Of a stretch of 64,000 bases of DNA, positions 8,078 through 17,056 are shown in pieces (the first letter of the stretch is position 1; every line of letters starts with the position of its first letter). The stretch comes from Bacillota bacterium (GTDB taxonomy: Bacteria; Bacillota; Clostridia; Lachnospirales; Lachnospiraceae). Below the pieces are notes generated by a model that was given only the letters and a program-made list of their open reading frames with translations, had not been told where the DNA came from and searched no databases. The DNA lies in the NCBI GenBank assembly GCA_023409535.1, contig JAEYGZ010000039.1, positions 124,001 to 188,000 of the forward strand, read 5' to 3'. Made by a program: the position numbers and the translations under genes.

Positions 8078-8662
8078 ATGGAGAACAGTTTCTATGCCAT
8101 GATGTCGAGAATGAAATATATTGAGCGGTGGGCGTTGATGCGTAACTCCATCTCGGAGAATATCAGTGAGCATTCTCTTGAGGTTAGTATCCTGGCCCAT
8201 GCCCTGGCAACCATCAGCAGAGAGCGCTTTGGGAAGCAGCTGAATGCGGAGAAAGCAGCACTCATCGGTATCTATCATGATGCTACCGAGATTATTACCG
8301 GAGATATGCCCACGCCGATTAAATATTTTAATGAGAATATACAGGGCGCCTTTAAGGCAGTGGAGCACACCGCTGCCGAAAGACTGCTGCATATGCTCCC
8401 GGAGGATATCAGGAAGAGCTATGAAGCGATCTTCTTCCCGCGGAAGGAGGAAGCGTATCTCTGGAACCTGGTGAAGGCTGCAGATAAATTATCCGCCTTG
8501 ATCAAGTGTATCGAAGAAAGAAAGGCTGGCAATACGGAATTCGCCAGTGCGGAAAAATCACTTCGCGAGATACTTATTACAATGAAGCTTCCTGAATTAG
8601 ACGTCTTTATGAAGGATTTTCTACCGGCGTATGACAGAACATTAGATGAACTAAACCAGTAG
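8078..8662 (+). CDS. 5'-deoxynucleotidase, YfbR family (HD domain)
   Basis: A 194-residue HD-domain phosphohydrolase similar to E. coli YfbR, which removes the 5' phosphate from deoxynucleoside monophosphates. The metal-binding residues are visible: EHS with His32, the HD doublet in GIYHDATE (His67-Asp68), and a downstream aspartate in VKAADKLSALI. The segment GDMPTPIKYFN is also typical. The start at ATG 8078 has GGAGG seven bases upstream. It begins 43 nt after uvrA and is probably co-transcribed, which would fit recycling of nucleotides released in repair, though that link is inference. Confidence 0.9.
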   Translation: MENSFYAMMSRMKYIERWALMRNSISENISEHSLEVSILAHALATISRERFGKQLNAEKAALIGIYHDATEIITGDMPTPIKYFNENIQGAFKAVEHTAAERLLHMLPEDIRKSYEAIFFPRKEEAYLWNLVKAADKLSALIKCIEERKAGNTEFASAEKSLREILITMKLPELDVFMKDFLPAYDRTLDELNQ

Positions 8663-8828
8663 AAAGAGTGCAATGGACCCCGAGTACTTCATCATAGCCC
8701 AATATGGCAACCATAGGTTGACAAATTGTTAATTCGGGTTGGTGGCTATCCTTGGTTGAATGATTTATGATTATCCTGCAGCTATAATAAAACAATAACT
8801 TGTTACTATAGTGAAAGGGAAGGTGTAT

Positions 8829-9506
8829 ATGAAGTTCCAGGATAGAATAGTTCAAATCAGAAAAGAAAAGGGATTCTCACAGGAGGATCTGGCAGAGCAG
8901 TTGGGGCTATCCAGACAGGCAATTGCAAAGTGGGAGGCAGGTTTCTCCTATCCGGACGTGGATAATCTGATATTGCTCAGTAAGATTTTTAACATTAGTA
9001 TTGACCATATGTTAAAAGCAGGGGATGATAATTGCAGCACATTTTCGCTGGAAGAGAAGAAACGGCAATCGGAACCTGTGATTACTTTTTTGTGCAAAGC
9101 GAAGAGGGAATGCTATGCGGGAGAGGAGAATATGGTTGCTTCCACCAGACCGCAGTCCTATGACTATCGATATTCCGAAGGGGATTATACTTATCTTGAT
9201 TCTTATTTTGGGGGCGAGAAATTTGCAGGGGAAGAAGTACTGTATGTAAGGAACCTGCCGGTGTATGCCATGAATTATTGCGGTCATGTTCTGGGAGATA
9301 ATTTCTCAGTTGATTTTTTAAAGGAAGCCCTGCTGCTTGTACCGGAGGAGTACCCTTTCCGTGGTCCGCTGGTATATAATAACGGAGATTATTCCTATCA
9401 TTGTTTTATTCATGGAGACATGGATTGGTTTCAGGGCTATGAAGAGATATTTTTACTGCAAAAGAAAATCTATGAATGTCATTTTCACGGCGGCATGATT
9501 AAATAG
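8829..9506 (+). CDS. XRE-family regulator with DUF5680 domain
   Basis: A 225-residue protein. Residues 1-65 form a Cro/C1-type helix-turn-helix (SQEDLAEQLGLSRQAIAKWEAG). After a short linker, residues 85-225 match the DUF5680 domain (FLCKAKRECYAGEE, GDYTYLDSYFGGEKFAGEE, VPEEYPFRGPLVYNNGDYSY, GDMDWFQGYEE). Such two-domain proteins are common in Lachnospiraceae and their ligand is unknown. The start at ATG 8829 has AGGGAAGG upstream. A TATAAT lies at 8783-8788 with no clear -35 partner, so the promoter may be regulated, perhaps by the protein itself. It stands alone in its transcription unit. Confidence 0.85.
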   Translation: MKFQDRIVQIRKEKGFSQEDLAEQLGLSRQAIAKWEAGFSYPDVDNLILLSKIFNISIDHMLKAGDDNCSTFSLEEKKRQSEPVITFLCKAKRECYAGEENMVASTRPQSYDYRYSEGDYTYLDSYFGGEKFAGEEVLYVRNLPVYAMNYCGHVLGDNFSVDFLKEALLLVPEEYPFRGPLVYNNGDYSYHCFIHGDMDWFQGYEEIFLLQKKIYECHFHGGMIK

Positions 9507-9581
9507 CATGATATTTTCAAAGGAAAGAACATATTGACCAGGGATTTTAAGTTCAAATAAACAATGGATGGAGGAGCAGCA

Positions 9582-10307
9582 GTGATAACGATTGACGGAA
9601 ATTGGGTAATGGAAGGTCTTGATCTTCTGGATCCCAGGCGAATTAAAACCAGCGATGCGCTGTCTGAATATATCGATATGGTTGGTTTCCTTCCTCTGTT
9701 TAAAAATAATGTTCCCGGCTTCTCAGTGGAGGAGCTTACCGCGACCCAGTGCTGGTGGGGGGCTGACCCCTTGAAGGATCCATGGGTCTGGCGGGAGGTA
9801 ATCGCTGAGGAAGGGCGGATTGCTTACGGAAAGCTCTTTGCCAATCGAGCAGGCTTTATCTCAAGAAAATGGTATCCCGTCTTTGCAGCTTACCGTAGAG
9901 ACGGGTACGACTTCGACAGCAGGTACGAGGATGGTCTGGCGAGCCACCGCTCCAAGAAGGTAATGGATGTGCTGATGGAATATGAAGTGCTTCCCTCCAA
10001 TGAAATTAAGGCCATGGCCGGCTTTGGCAAGGAAGGGGAAAAGGGCTTCGAAGGAGCCATGACTATGCTTCAGATGCAGACCTATATCACTGTTCGCAGC
10101 TTTAAGAGAAGAAGCAATAAGAAAAATCAGGAGTATGGCTGGCCGGTAGCGAATTTCAGTCTGAGCGAGCATCTGTTTGGTGAAGCTTATGCCCGGTCTG
10201 CATATCATCTAAGCAGTAGCGAAGCGAAGCTTAAACTAATAGAGCAGGTTAAGCTATATAGCCCGGGTGCACAGCAGGCCGATATTGAAAAGATCATCAG
10301 AGGTTAA
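9582..10307 (+). CDS. AlkZ-related protein
   Basis: A 241-residue soluble protein resembling the AlkZ-related group found in Firmicutes, judged from WWGADPLKDPWVWREVIA, IAYGKLFANRAGFISRKWYPVFAAYRRDGYDFD and a winged-helix-like middle part. True AlkZ proteins are DNA glycosylases for crosslinks and alkylated bases; this shorter relative lacks a clear QxQ catalytic motif, so enzymatic activity is uncertain. The start is put at GTG 9582, which has GGAGGAG five bases upstream; the in-frame ATG at 9564 overlaps that site and has none of its own. A strong terminator follows at 10331. Confidence 0.6.
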   Translation: MITIDGNWVMEGLDLLDPRRIKTSDALSEYIDMVGFLPLFKNNVPGFSVEELTATQCWWGADPLKDPWVWREVIAEEGRIAYGKLFANRAGFISRKWYPVFAAYRRDGYDFDSRYEDGLASHRSKKVMDVLMEYEVLPSNEIKAMAGFGKEGEKGFEGAMTMLQMQTYITVRSFKRRSNKKNQEYGWPVANFSLSEHLFGEAYARSAYHLSSSEAKLKLIEQVKLYSPGAQQADIEKIIRG

Positions 10308-10330
10308 ATAGAGCCTATACGGCTTCTTAT

Positions 10331-10382
10331 AAGGATATCTGTAAGGAAATGGATTTTCATTTCATACAGATATCCTTTTTTT
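10331..10382 (+). terminator. Intrinsic terminator after the AlkZ-related gene
   Basis: AAGGATATCTGTA (10331-10343) pairs perfectly with 10365-10377, with a second inner stem (GGAAATG with CATTTC), followed by an eight-base T-run. A strong rho-independent terminator. Confidence 0.95.
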
Positions 10383-10420
10383 ACAAACCTCTTATTCTAT
10401 GGTAAATTAATCCCGTTCCC

Positions 10421-10449
10421 TTGTGTTAAAGGCTATGAGAAGCTATAAT
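10421..10449 (+). promoter_or_regulatory. Promoter of the secreted-protein gene
   Basis: TTGTGT (10421-10426), a 17-bp spacer and TATAAT (10444-10449). The leader to the start codon is about 110 nt. Confidence 0.65.
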
Positions 10450-10565
10450 ACAAATATATCCTGTGGTTATAATGAATTCTATATTTAGTTTTTCAGAAAG
10501 GATGTCGATATAATAAATGCATTAATTTCATATAGGATATGCCTAATTTGGAGGGAAGAGACGTG

Positions 10566-11717
10566 ATGGGATTATTGAGTAATATGGATAAATTAAAAAA
10601 AGGAATAAGGTATATCAGTCCGGCGGCGGCACTGGTCATACTTTTGATAATCGTAAAGGTGCAAGGCTTAACGAATGCAGCAGCGGATACAGGAGCCCAG
10701 GTGGCTGTGGCTGTTAACTATTTTAATGAGACAGCAACGATATCCACAGGTCCAGGAGGAAGTACCAACTTCTACATAAGTCTTGATAAGGGGAAGACCT
10801 GGGAAGGGATCAGCGCGGGAGAAACTGATATTGCTGCATTTATGTCAACGAAGGAAGTCCAGGTATATTTTAAGGGAAATAAAGATACCATCCCCAATAT
10901 AGTTACGCTTATGGCAGAACCGGCAGCACCTGAGGTGACTTATCTTAGTATCGGTGGAATTGGCCGTATCACTTTTACTTCAGACACGGGAATGGCGGTT
11001 GAATATCGAAAGGGAACCAATGGGACTTGGAAGCCCGCTGTAAATAATATGTCTACAGCTTTATATGAGATCAAGGGAACGACCCTGTATTTTCGCACGG
11101 CTGCAACGGCAGTTTCCCGACCCGGCAAGATAGCAAGTGTCAGAATATCAAAGAGACCCAACGCTCCTTCCGTAAAGCTGGATGGAAGCAAATTGATTCT
11201 AACAGGATTTAAACCAGGTGAGACGGAGTATCGTATCAACGACGATGTGGCATGGACGACCTTTCCGACCGCTGATCTGAAAGCGAAAACCATCAGTCTT
11301 TATACCTTGTTTGCTGCAGGAGTAACCTCTAATTCACCAATTCCTGCCGGAAAAATTGAATTTCGCACCAAAGGTACTGATAAGAAGATAACCTCGGCAT
11401 CAAAGATGATAGAGATACCCTTACAGCTGACGATTCCCAATGTAGTTATGATGAATGGAACAACCCTGACCATTACTGATTCAACTCCGAAGCGGATGTA
11501 CGAGTATGCAAAGGTGCCGGCAGGTACAGCCTATAATCTTGCGACTGCAAAGTGGACCTCCGTGTCACCTAATAAGCCTACTGTGATCTCCAAGGTTAAC
11601 ATTAATGACAAAGTTTATGTCAGGGTAAAGTCAACGACAGATTCTCTTACAAAGCAGATCATTCCGGCGTCTACCTACAAGGATTTTGTGATTACTGCCA
11701 TTACCCCGGGTAAATAA
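10566..11717 (+). CDS. Secreted or membrane-anchored protein of unknown function
   Basis: A 383-residue protein I do not recognise. The N-terminus has a basic stretch (KLKKGIRY) and a hydrophobic core (PAAALVILLIIV) around residues 15-33, followed by an alanine-rich region that could be a signal-peptidase site or, if uncut, a membrane anchor. The rest is rich in Thr, Ser, Ile and Val with alternating patterns typical of repeated beta-sandwich modules; phrases such as TLYFRTAATA, KIEFRTKGTD and KVYVRVKSTT suggest three or four degenerate copies, as in surface adhesive domains. No catalytic motif is seen. GGAGG at 10550-10554 serves ATG 10566 or GTG 10563. It stands alone between its own promoter and terminator. 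Confidence 0.75.
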   Translation: MGLLSNMDKLKKGIRYISPAAALVILLIIVKVQGLTNAAADTGAQVAVAVNYFNETATISTGPGGSTNFYISLDKGKTWEGISAGETDIAAFMSTKEVQVYFKGNKDTIPNIVTLMAEPAAPEVTYLSIGGIGRITFTSDTGMAVEYRKGTNGTWKPAVNNMSTALYEIKGTTLYFRTAATAVSRPGKIASVRISKRPNAPSVKLDGSKLILTGFKPGETEYRINDDVAWTTFPTADLKAKTISLYTLFAAGVTSNSPIPAGKIEFRTKGTDKKITSASKMIEIPLQLTIPNVVMMNGTTLTITDSTPKRMYEYAKVPAGTAYNLATAKWTSVSPNKPTVISKVNINDKVYVRVKSTTDSLTKQIIPASTYKDFVITAITPGK

Positions 11718-11757
11718 GAAGTATTGAAATTATAAATAAATTTAAGTTATGATAAAG

Positions 11758-11800
11758 GCTCCGGATCAGAGAGTGAATTCTCCGTTCCGGAGCACTTTTC
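11758..11800 (+). terminator. Intrinsic terminator after the secreted-protein gene
   Basis: GCTCCGGA (11758-11765) pairs with TCCGGAGC (11786-11793), with additional inner pairing (GAGA with TTCTC), followed by ACTTTTCTG. The U-tract is short but the stem is strong. Confidence 0.8.
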
Positions 11801-11962
11801 TGTTCTGCACCTATTTTTTCTTATTGTTTTACGGTAAAATATCCAAAATGCTTGATAATGGGAATAGAATATATTACTATTAAGCCGTTGACGGTTATCG
11901 ACCGCAGAACTTGAGAAGGATATAATTGCAATTAAGTTTATGATAGAATGAGGTATTTTTTG

Positions 11963-13690
11963 ATGAAAAACATCTTGGCATATTTAAAGGATTATAAAAG
12001 AGAAAGCATATTGGCACCGCTTTTTAAAATGCTGGAAGCATTATTTGAATTATTTGTTCCGCTGGTTGTGGCTGATATCATTGATCAGGGAATCGGAACC
12101 AGGGATATCCCCTACATCATCCGCATGTGTCTGCTTCTGATACTGCTGGCAGTAATCGGACTGGTATTTTCTATCACAGCGCAATATTTTGCATCGAAAG
12201 CTGCAGTCGGTACGGCAACCTTATTGCGTCATTCACTTTTTAAACATATCCAGAGCCTTTCTTATACAGAGATGGACTCTGTCGGGACTTCAACCTTAAT
12301 CACCAGGATGACAAGTGATATCAATCAGATACAGAATGGAATTAATCTTGTGCTGCGATTGTTTATGCGATCCCCCTTCATCGTATTTGGGGCAATGATC
12401 ATGGCCTTTACCATTGATGTAAAGGCAGCCATGATATTTGTGGTTACAATTCCCTTGTTATCCCTTGTGGTATTTGGAATTATGCTGCTTACAAAGCCGC
12501 TCTACCAGAGGATTCAGTTCAGCCTTGATAAAATACTCCGGCTGACACGGGAGAATTTGTCAGGCGTCAGAGTGATCAGGGCATTTCATAAAGAAGAAGA
12601 GGAATTGAAGGGCTTCAGGGAAGCCAATGAAAGCCTGACGATACTTCAAAAGTATGCAGGAAGATTTTCCGGATTAATGAATCCGCTTACCTATATCATT
12701 ATCAATGCGGCAATTATAGTATTGATATGGGAGGGAGCCGTCAGGGTGGACCGCGGCAGATTGACGCAGGGGCAGGTGGTTGCATTATATAACTATATGT
12801 CTCAGATTCTTGTGGAATTAATTAAGCTTGCCAATCTGATTGTCAGCCTGACAAAAGCCCTGGCCTGTGCCAAACGTGTCTCAGATATCTTTGCGAAAAA
12901 AAGCAGTATGGCAGAAGGAAATGTAACGGCATCGGAAACGCAGGAATATGCTGTGGAGTTTTGCGGCGTAAGCTTAAAATATGAGAACGCTGGAGAAGAA
13001 TCCCTTACGGATATTACCTTTCAGGTTAGAAGAGGTGAAACCGTAGGTATTATCGGCGGGACGGGGTCCGGTAAATCTTCTTTGGCCAATCTGGTTCCCA
13101 GGTTTTATGATGCTACCTTCGGCGAGGTTAAGATCAATGGAATCAATGTAAGGGATTATACTTTCCCTGCCTTAAACCGTAAGGTTTCGGTGGTGCCTCA
13201 GAGTGCCCGGCTCTTTCAGGGAACCATTCTGGACAACCTTCTGATGGGTGATCAGGAGGCATCGGAAGAAACGATTACCCGAGCCTTGAAGGTATCCCAG
13301 GCAATGGAATTTGTGGAAGCCAGGGACGGGAAGCTGAACGCACCGGTGGAACAGGGAGGAAAGAACCTGTCAGGAGGGCAAAAGCAGCGTCTGACCATTG
13401 CACGGGCGCTGGTGAAGGGAGCGGATATTCTGATTCTGGATGACAGTGCCTCCGCGCTTGACTATGCGACAGATGCAAAGCTGAGAAGGGCAATCAGGGA
13501 ACTTGAGCCGCCTCCCACCGTATTTATTGTTTCACAAAGAGCATCCTCTATTATGTATGCCGATACCATTGTGGTACTGGAGAACGGAAGGATAGCAGGC
13601 ATTGGAAGACACAATGATCTGTTGGAACAATGTGAGATCTATCAGGAGATCTATTACTCACAGTTTGAAAAGGAGGCACAGCAGGGATGA
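11963..13690 (+). CDS. ABC exporter half-transporter with degenerate ATP site
   Basis: A 575-residue membrane ABC protein: six predicted transmembrane helices in residues 15-300, then a nucleotide-binding domain with Walker A GGTGSGKSS and signature LSGGQKQRL. The Walker B is ILILDDSASALD, with Asp in place of the catalytic Glu, and the H-loop reads VSQRAS, with Gln in place of His. This pattern marks the subunit carrying the degenerate site in heterodimeric exporters of the BmrCD/LmrCD/TM287-288 type. Such pumps export drugs, peptides or lipids; the substrate here cannot be told. The start at ATG 11963 has GAGG nine bases upstream; ATG 11948 has none. It overlaps the partner subunit by 4 nt, so the two are translationally coupled. 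Confidence 0.92.
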   Translation: MKNILAYLKDYKRESILAPLFKMLEALFELFVPLVVADIIDQGIGTRDIPYIIRMCLLLILLAVIGLVFSITAQYFASKAAVGTATLLRHSLFKHIQSLSYTEMDSVGTSTLITRMTSDINQIQNGINLVLRLFMRSPFIVFGAMIMAFTIDVKAAMIFVVTIPLLSLVVFGIMLLTKPLYQRIQFSLDKILRLTRENLSGVRVIRAFHKEEEELKGFREANESLTILQKYAGRFSGLMNPLTYIIINAAIIVLIWEGAVRVDRGRLTQGQVVALYNYMSQILVELIKLANLIVSLTKALACAKRVSDIFAKKSSMAEGNVTASETQEYAVEFCGVSLKYENAGEESLTDITFQVRRGETVGIIGGTGSGKSSLANLVPRFYDATFGEVKINGINVRDYTFPALNRKVSVVPQSARLFQGTILDNLLMGDQEASEETITRALKVSQAMEFVEARDGKLNAPVEQGGKNLSGGQKQRLTIARALVKGADILILDDSASALDYATDAKLRRAIRELEPPPTVFIVSQRASSIMYADTIVVLENGRIAGIGRHNDLLEQCEIYQEIYYSQFEKEAQQG

Positions 13691-15441
13691 AAGCTACGAA
13701 AAAAGTAACTCAGAGAGCCGCCATAAAAAAGCTGTGGATCTATTTAAAAAAATACCGTATCTTTATCATAGGATCGATTGCGGCTGCGGTGATCACAGTG
13801 GCAACCTCCCTATATGTACCTGTACTGATCGGTAACGCGATCGATTATATCCTTGGTGCAGGGAATGTTGAGTTTGATCTAATCATGTCAATTCTCATCC
13901 GGGTAGCATTAATTATCGGTGTCACTGGTTTATCCCAGTGGGTCATGAATATCTGCAACAATAGGATCACCTATCATATTACCAGGGATATCCGCAGTGA
14001 GGCCATGGAGAAGATAGAGATTCTTCCCTTAAAGTATATCGACGGTCATTCCCACGGGGATATCGTCAGCCGTGTCATCGCAGACGTGGATCAGCTGGCG
14101 GATGGACTTCTGATGGGATTCACACAGTTCTTTACCGGGGTTGTTACAATACTGGGGACCTTAGGCTTTATGTTCTCCATCAATTTATATATTGCATTGC
14201 TGGTGGTGCTTCTGACGCCGGTTTCTCTCCTGGCGGCAAGATTCATCGCAAACCGCACCTATTCCATGTTTAAACAGCAGTCGGAAATCAGAGGAGAGCA
14301 GACGGCCCTGATCAATGAGATGATCGGCGGGCAGAAGGTCGTGAAGGCCTTTGGGTATGAGAAAGAGGCTGTCAACCGCTTTGATGAAATTAATAAAAGG
14401 CTGCAAAACATCTCACTCAAGGCTATCTTCTTTTCCTCTATTACAAATCCGTCTACCCGGTTTGTAAACAGCCTGGTGTATGCCGGTGTTGCAATCAGCG
14501 GAGCGGCCTTTGCCGTCTATGGGCAATTAAGCGTCGGGCAGTTATCCTGCTTTCTAAGCTATGCAAATCAGTATACCAAACCGTTCAATGAGATTTCGGG
14601 AGTATTTACGGAGCTGCAGAATGCCTTGGCATGCGCAGCCAGAATATTTGAGCTGATTGAAGAAGAGCCTCAGCGTCCGGAGTCCGGGGATGCGATTACC
14701 TTATCGGAGGCAGAAGGCAGGGTGGAGCTGCAGCAGGTGTTCTTCTCCTATGAACCGGACAAGAAGCTGATTGAGAATTTTAATCTGCAGGTACAGGGCG
14801 GTCAGCGTATCGCGATTGTCGGACCAACGGGATGCGGTAAGACAACCGTCATTAATCTGCTGATGCGTTTTTATGAGCTAAATTCCGGCAGCATAAGGAT
14901 AGACGGCGAAGATATCACGGAAATTACCAGAGGAAGCCTGCGAAAATCCTATGGGATGGTTCTTCAGGATACCTGGCTGAAGACGGGAACCATCCGGGAG
15001 AATATCATCCTGGGCAAACCGGATGCCACCGAGGAAGAGATCATAAATGCCTCCAAGGCGGCACATTCCTATGAGTTTATCAAACGTCTGTCCCATGGAT
15101 TTGACACTTTTGTCACGGAGGATGGGGGAGGCTTGTCCCAGGGACAGAAGCAGCTTCTATGTATTACGAGGGTCATGCTGTGCCTGCCGCCGATGCTGAT
15201 TCTGGATGAAGCAACCTCCTCTATCGATACAAGAACAGAGCTTAAGATCCAGAGCGCATTTGCGAAAATGATGGAAGGAAGGACAAGCTTTATTGTTGCC
15301 CACAGGCTTTCTACCATACAATCGGCTGATATCATAATTGTAATGAAGGATGGAAAAATCATTGAGCAGGGGAATCATAAAGCCCTGTTAGCCCAGGACG
15401 GTTTCTATGCAAAGCTGTATAAAAGCCAGTTTGCGGCCTGA
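13687..15441 (+). CDS. ABC exporter half-transporter, catalytic partner
   Basis: A 584-residue membrane ABC protein with six transmembrane helices in the first 320 residues. Its nucleotide-binding domain has Walker A GPTGCGKTT, signature LSQGQKQLL (Gln for the second Gly), Walker B MLILDEATSSID with the catalytic Glu, and a canonical VAHRLST H-loop. It therefore supplies the working Walker B and H-loop that the upstream subunit lacks, and together they should form one asymmetric exporter in the cytoplasmic membrane. The ATG at 13687 overlaps the previous stop (ATGA) and has AAGGAGG upstream. A terminator at 15458 ends the two-gene operon. No linked regulator is visible. Confidence 0.93.
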   Translation: MKATKKVTQRAAIKKLWIYLKKYRIFIIGSIAAAVITVATSLYVPVLIGNAIDYILGAGNVEFDLIMSILIRVALIIGVTGLSQWVMNICNNRITYHITRDIRSEAMEKIEILPLKYIDGHSHGDIVSRVIADVDQLADGLLMGFTQFFTGVVTILGTLGFMFSINLYIALLVVLLTPVSLLAARFIANRTYSMFKQQSEIRGEQTALINEMIGGQKVVKAFGYEKEAVNRFDEINKRLQNISLKAIFFSSITNPSTRFVNSLVYAGVAISGAAFAVYGQLSVGQLSCFLSYANQYTKPFNEISGVFTELQNALACAARIFELIEEEPQRPESGDAITLSEAEGRVELQQVFFSYEPDKKLIENFNLQVQGGQRIAIVGPTGCGKTTVINLLMRFYELNSGSIRIDGEDITEITRGSLRKSYGMVLQDTWLKTGTIRENIILGKPDATEEEIINASKAAHSYEFIKRLSHGFDTFVTEDGGGLSQGQKQLLCITRVMLCLPPMLILDEATSSIDTRTELKIQSAFAKMMEGRTSFIVAHRLSTIQSADIIIVMKDGKIIEQGNHKALLAQDGFYAKLYKSQFAA

Positions 15442-15457
15442 TGCCGGACAAAATAAT

Positions 15458-15498
15458 GGCTCCGGAGGAAAGACTTCTCTATCCGGAGCCGGTTTTTA
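15458..15498. terminator. Bidirectional terminator between the exporter and the DUF3795 gene
   Basis: GGCTCCGGA (15458-15466) pairs with TCCGGAGCC (15482-15490), followed by GGTTTTTATG on the plus strand. The minus-strand gene ends at 15496, so the hairpin can also serve its transcript. Confidence 0.9.
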
Positions 15499-16047
15499 TG
15501 TCTTTTTACGCAGCTTTAATTCAATATTTTGCTGAGCTGCCATATCCTGAAGCAGGAGGGCAGCATAGGCTGCTTTTTCCTTGACATCTAGAGTATCCAA
15601 CTGTGGGTTTTCGGCTATTTGTTTCATTATGTAGTTTAAGTCCTGTAGCTCCAGCAGGTTTACTGCCACACAGAATAACGTCTTTCTACGTCCGTCATTA
15701 TAATCTGATAACAGAATTTTGAGGATATGGACCTTTTCAAGCTGTTCCGCATTATAATCGGCAATCCCAATTTTGTTTGCTTTATCCATATCCCTTCGTT
15801 GGTTTTTATGTGTAACAAAAGAATCATACGCATCGATATGATCATATCTCTCACAGGGGAACTCCGGGCATTGAAAACAATATTGAACCTTTTCATGCAG
15901 CAAGCTGCATCTTGCGATTGCACAAGACTGGTTTCCTGCACCCCCGCCGCAGCCGGGGCAATAGCCATCCAAATGCATAGAGCATAGGCCGCAGTTTAAA
16001 CCGCACAGTGAAAACAACAGGTTATCCCTTTTAAAGTCTTTCAACAT
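15496..16047 (-). CDS. DUF3795 family cysteine-rich protein
   Basis: A 183-residue soluble protein of the DUF3795 group. The first 75 residues hold ten cysteines in CxxC-like clusters (SLCGLNCGLCSM, GYCPGCGGGAGNQSC, YCFQCPEFPCERYD), which suggests binding of zinc or an iron-sulfur cluster. The C-terminal half is helical and unremarkable. No enzymatic role is known to me. The ATG at 16047 is preceded by a G-rich site (AGGGGGATT). It lies 40 nt downstream of the 65-residue minus-strand ORF and probably shares the promoter at 16361-16390. It converges with the ABC exporter operon across a shared terminator. Confidence 0.85.
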   Translation of the reverse strand: MLKDFKRDNLLFSLCGLNCGLCSMHLDGYCPGCGGGAGNQSCAIARCSLLHEKVQYCFQCPEFPCERYDHIDAYDSFVTHKNQRRDMDKANKIGIADYNAEQLEKVHILKILLSDYNDGRRKTLFCVAVNLLELQDLNYIMKQIAENPQLDTLDVKEKAAYAALLLQDMAAQQNIELKLRKKT

Positions 16048-16087
16048 AATCCCCCTTTGCTGCAGACAGCTATCTTTGGAATTTCTG

Positions 16088-16285
16088 TTACAGCAGCTCT
16101 AAAGCACGCTTATACAATGGGTCAAATTCACACCCACAGCTGCCGCATTCTTGATCGGCTTGTTTGATAACAGCTGCAATAGCATCTCTGTCCGCTTTTC
16201 CTTCTAACCATTGCTGAGCAGGTACAGTGATTAAATCCCAACCAGACCCAGCAAACTTTTTCATGATCTCTTTTAATTCTTCCAT
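16088..16285 (-). CDS. Small conserved protein with CGSCGC motif
   Basis: A 65-residue protein, acidic and helical, with a C-terminal ECGSCGCEFDPLYKRALELL segment whose three cysteines could bind a metal. I recall similar short proteins in clostridial genomes but no function. The ATG at 16285 has AAAGGAAA upstream with normal spacing, and a good minus-strand promoter lies at 16361-16390, which supports that it is a real gene. It is the first gene of a two-gene unit with the DUF3795 gene; the shared cysteine-rich character hints at a common metal-related role, which is inference only. Confidence 0.7.
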   Translation of the reverse strand: MEELKEIMKKFAGSGWDLITVPAQQWLEGKADRDAIAAVIKQADQECGSCGCEFDPLYKRALELL

Positions 16286-16360
16286 TATAATAGTTTCCTT
16301 TCTTATTTGTTATAGGTGTCCATATCCGGCACATCCGTTTCGGAGATGCCGCTTTGTTAT

Positions 16361-16390
16361 ATTATAACCTTTTACTGGCAGCCCTGTAAA
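16361..16390 (-). promoter_or_regulatory. Promoter of the small-protein/DUF3795 unit
   Basis: On the minus strand, TTTACA (16385-16390) and TATAAT (16361-16366) are separated by 18 bp. It is placed about 75 bp before the start codon at 16285. Confidence 0.65.
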
Positions 16391-16664
16391 GCGTAATAAC
16401 CAATCCTTACCAGTAAAATATAAGCAAAAAGAGATGGCCAGAAGTATAAGAGCTATAGTGAAATATAGTTTCCCTCGGATATAATTTCGATTGGATGAGA
16501 GAAGTGGTTAAACGAGATGATTAATAAGGATTAAGAGCGGCATGAACCACAACATAGGATCTGGCAGGTGCTTGTTAATACTCAGTGTTGCAGGGTATAA
16601 CAATAAGTGGTAATATTTTTGTGTTATATTTGGATTTACAAGGTGTGAAATAGCAGCTTCATTA
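16391..16664. other. Gene-free stretch before a gene relic
   Basis: About 270 bases with no ORF of note and no convincing promoter or terminator. A short inverted repeat (TATAAC with GTTATA) lies near 16597-16626. The composition is AT-rich and the region abuts the relic at 16665, so it may be decayed sequence. Confidence 0.4.
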
Positions 16665-16859
16665 ATGATGTTAAAACATGGTATTTACAAAGCAATCACT
16701 TACAAACAGAGAACGGGCAATCAATTTGAAGCATCGGATCTTGAAGCCTTTGGAATTATAGATGAAGAGAAGAAATTAATAAATGCAGGCGCTTTGCTTA
16801 CGGATGAGTCACCAATCAAACATTCGAGGTTATTTTGCACACGTTGGAACGGATTATAA
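16665..16859 (+). pseudogene. Relic of an AlbA_2/ATP-binding (Schlafen-like) regulator
   Basis: The 64-residue open frame reads TYKQRTGNQFEASDLEAF, then IIDEEKKLINAGALLTDE and SRLFCTRWNGL. These segments match the middle of large putative transcriptional regulators with an AlbA_2 (divergent AAA-4) domain, where this stretch links the ATP-binding part to the C-terminal part. The N-terminal domain is missing upstream and the frame stops at TAA 16857, exactly where the family continues after CTRWNGL. No ribosome binding site precedes it. It is a fragment of a once longer gene, with no sign of an insertion element at either edge. Confidence 0.65.
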
Positions 16860-17056
16860 AAGCCTGCTTTTTTAGCAATAAAATTACTGTGAAAGTATTT
16901 CTGTAATAGGCTTAAATACTGCATTATTTATGATGCAAAACACTTTTTACATGCCGTTTTCCAGCAATGTAAAAGCTCTTTGATAGCATCTTTTTCCGGA
17001 ATACAATATCATGAACTTAGGTCAAGAGAAACTCTATTAGAAAGGGGACTTACTTC

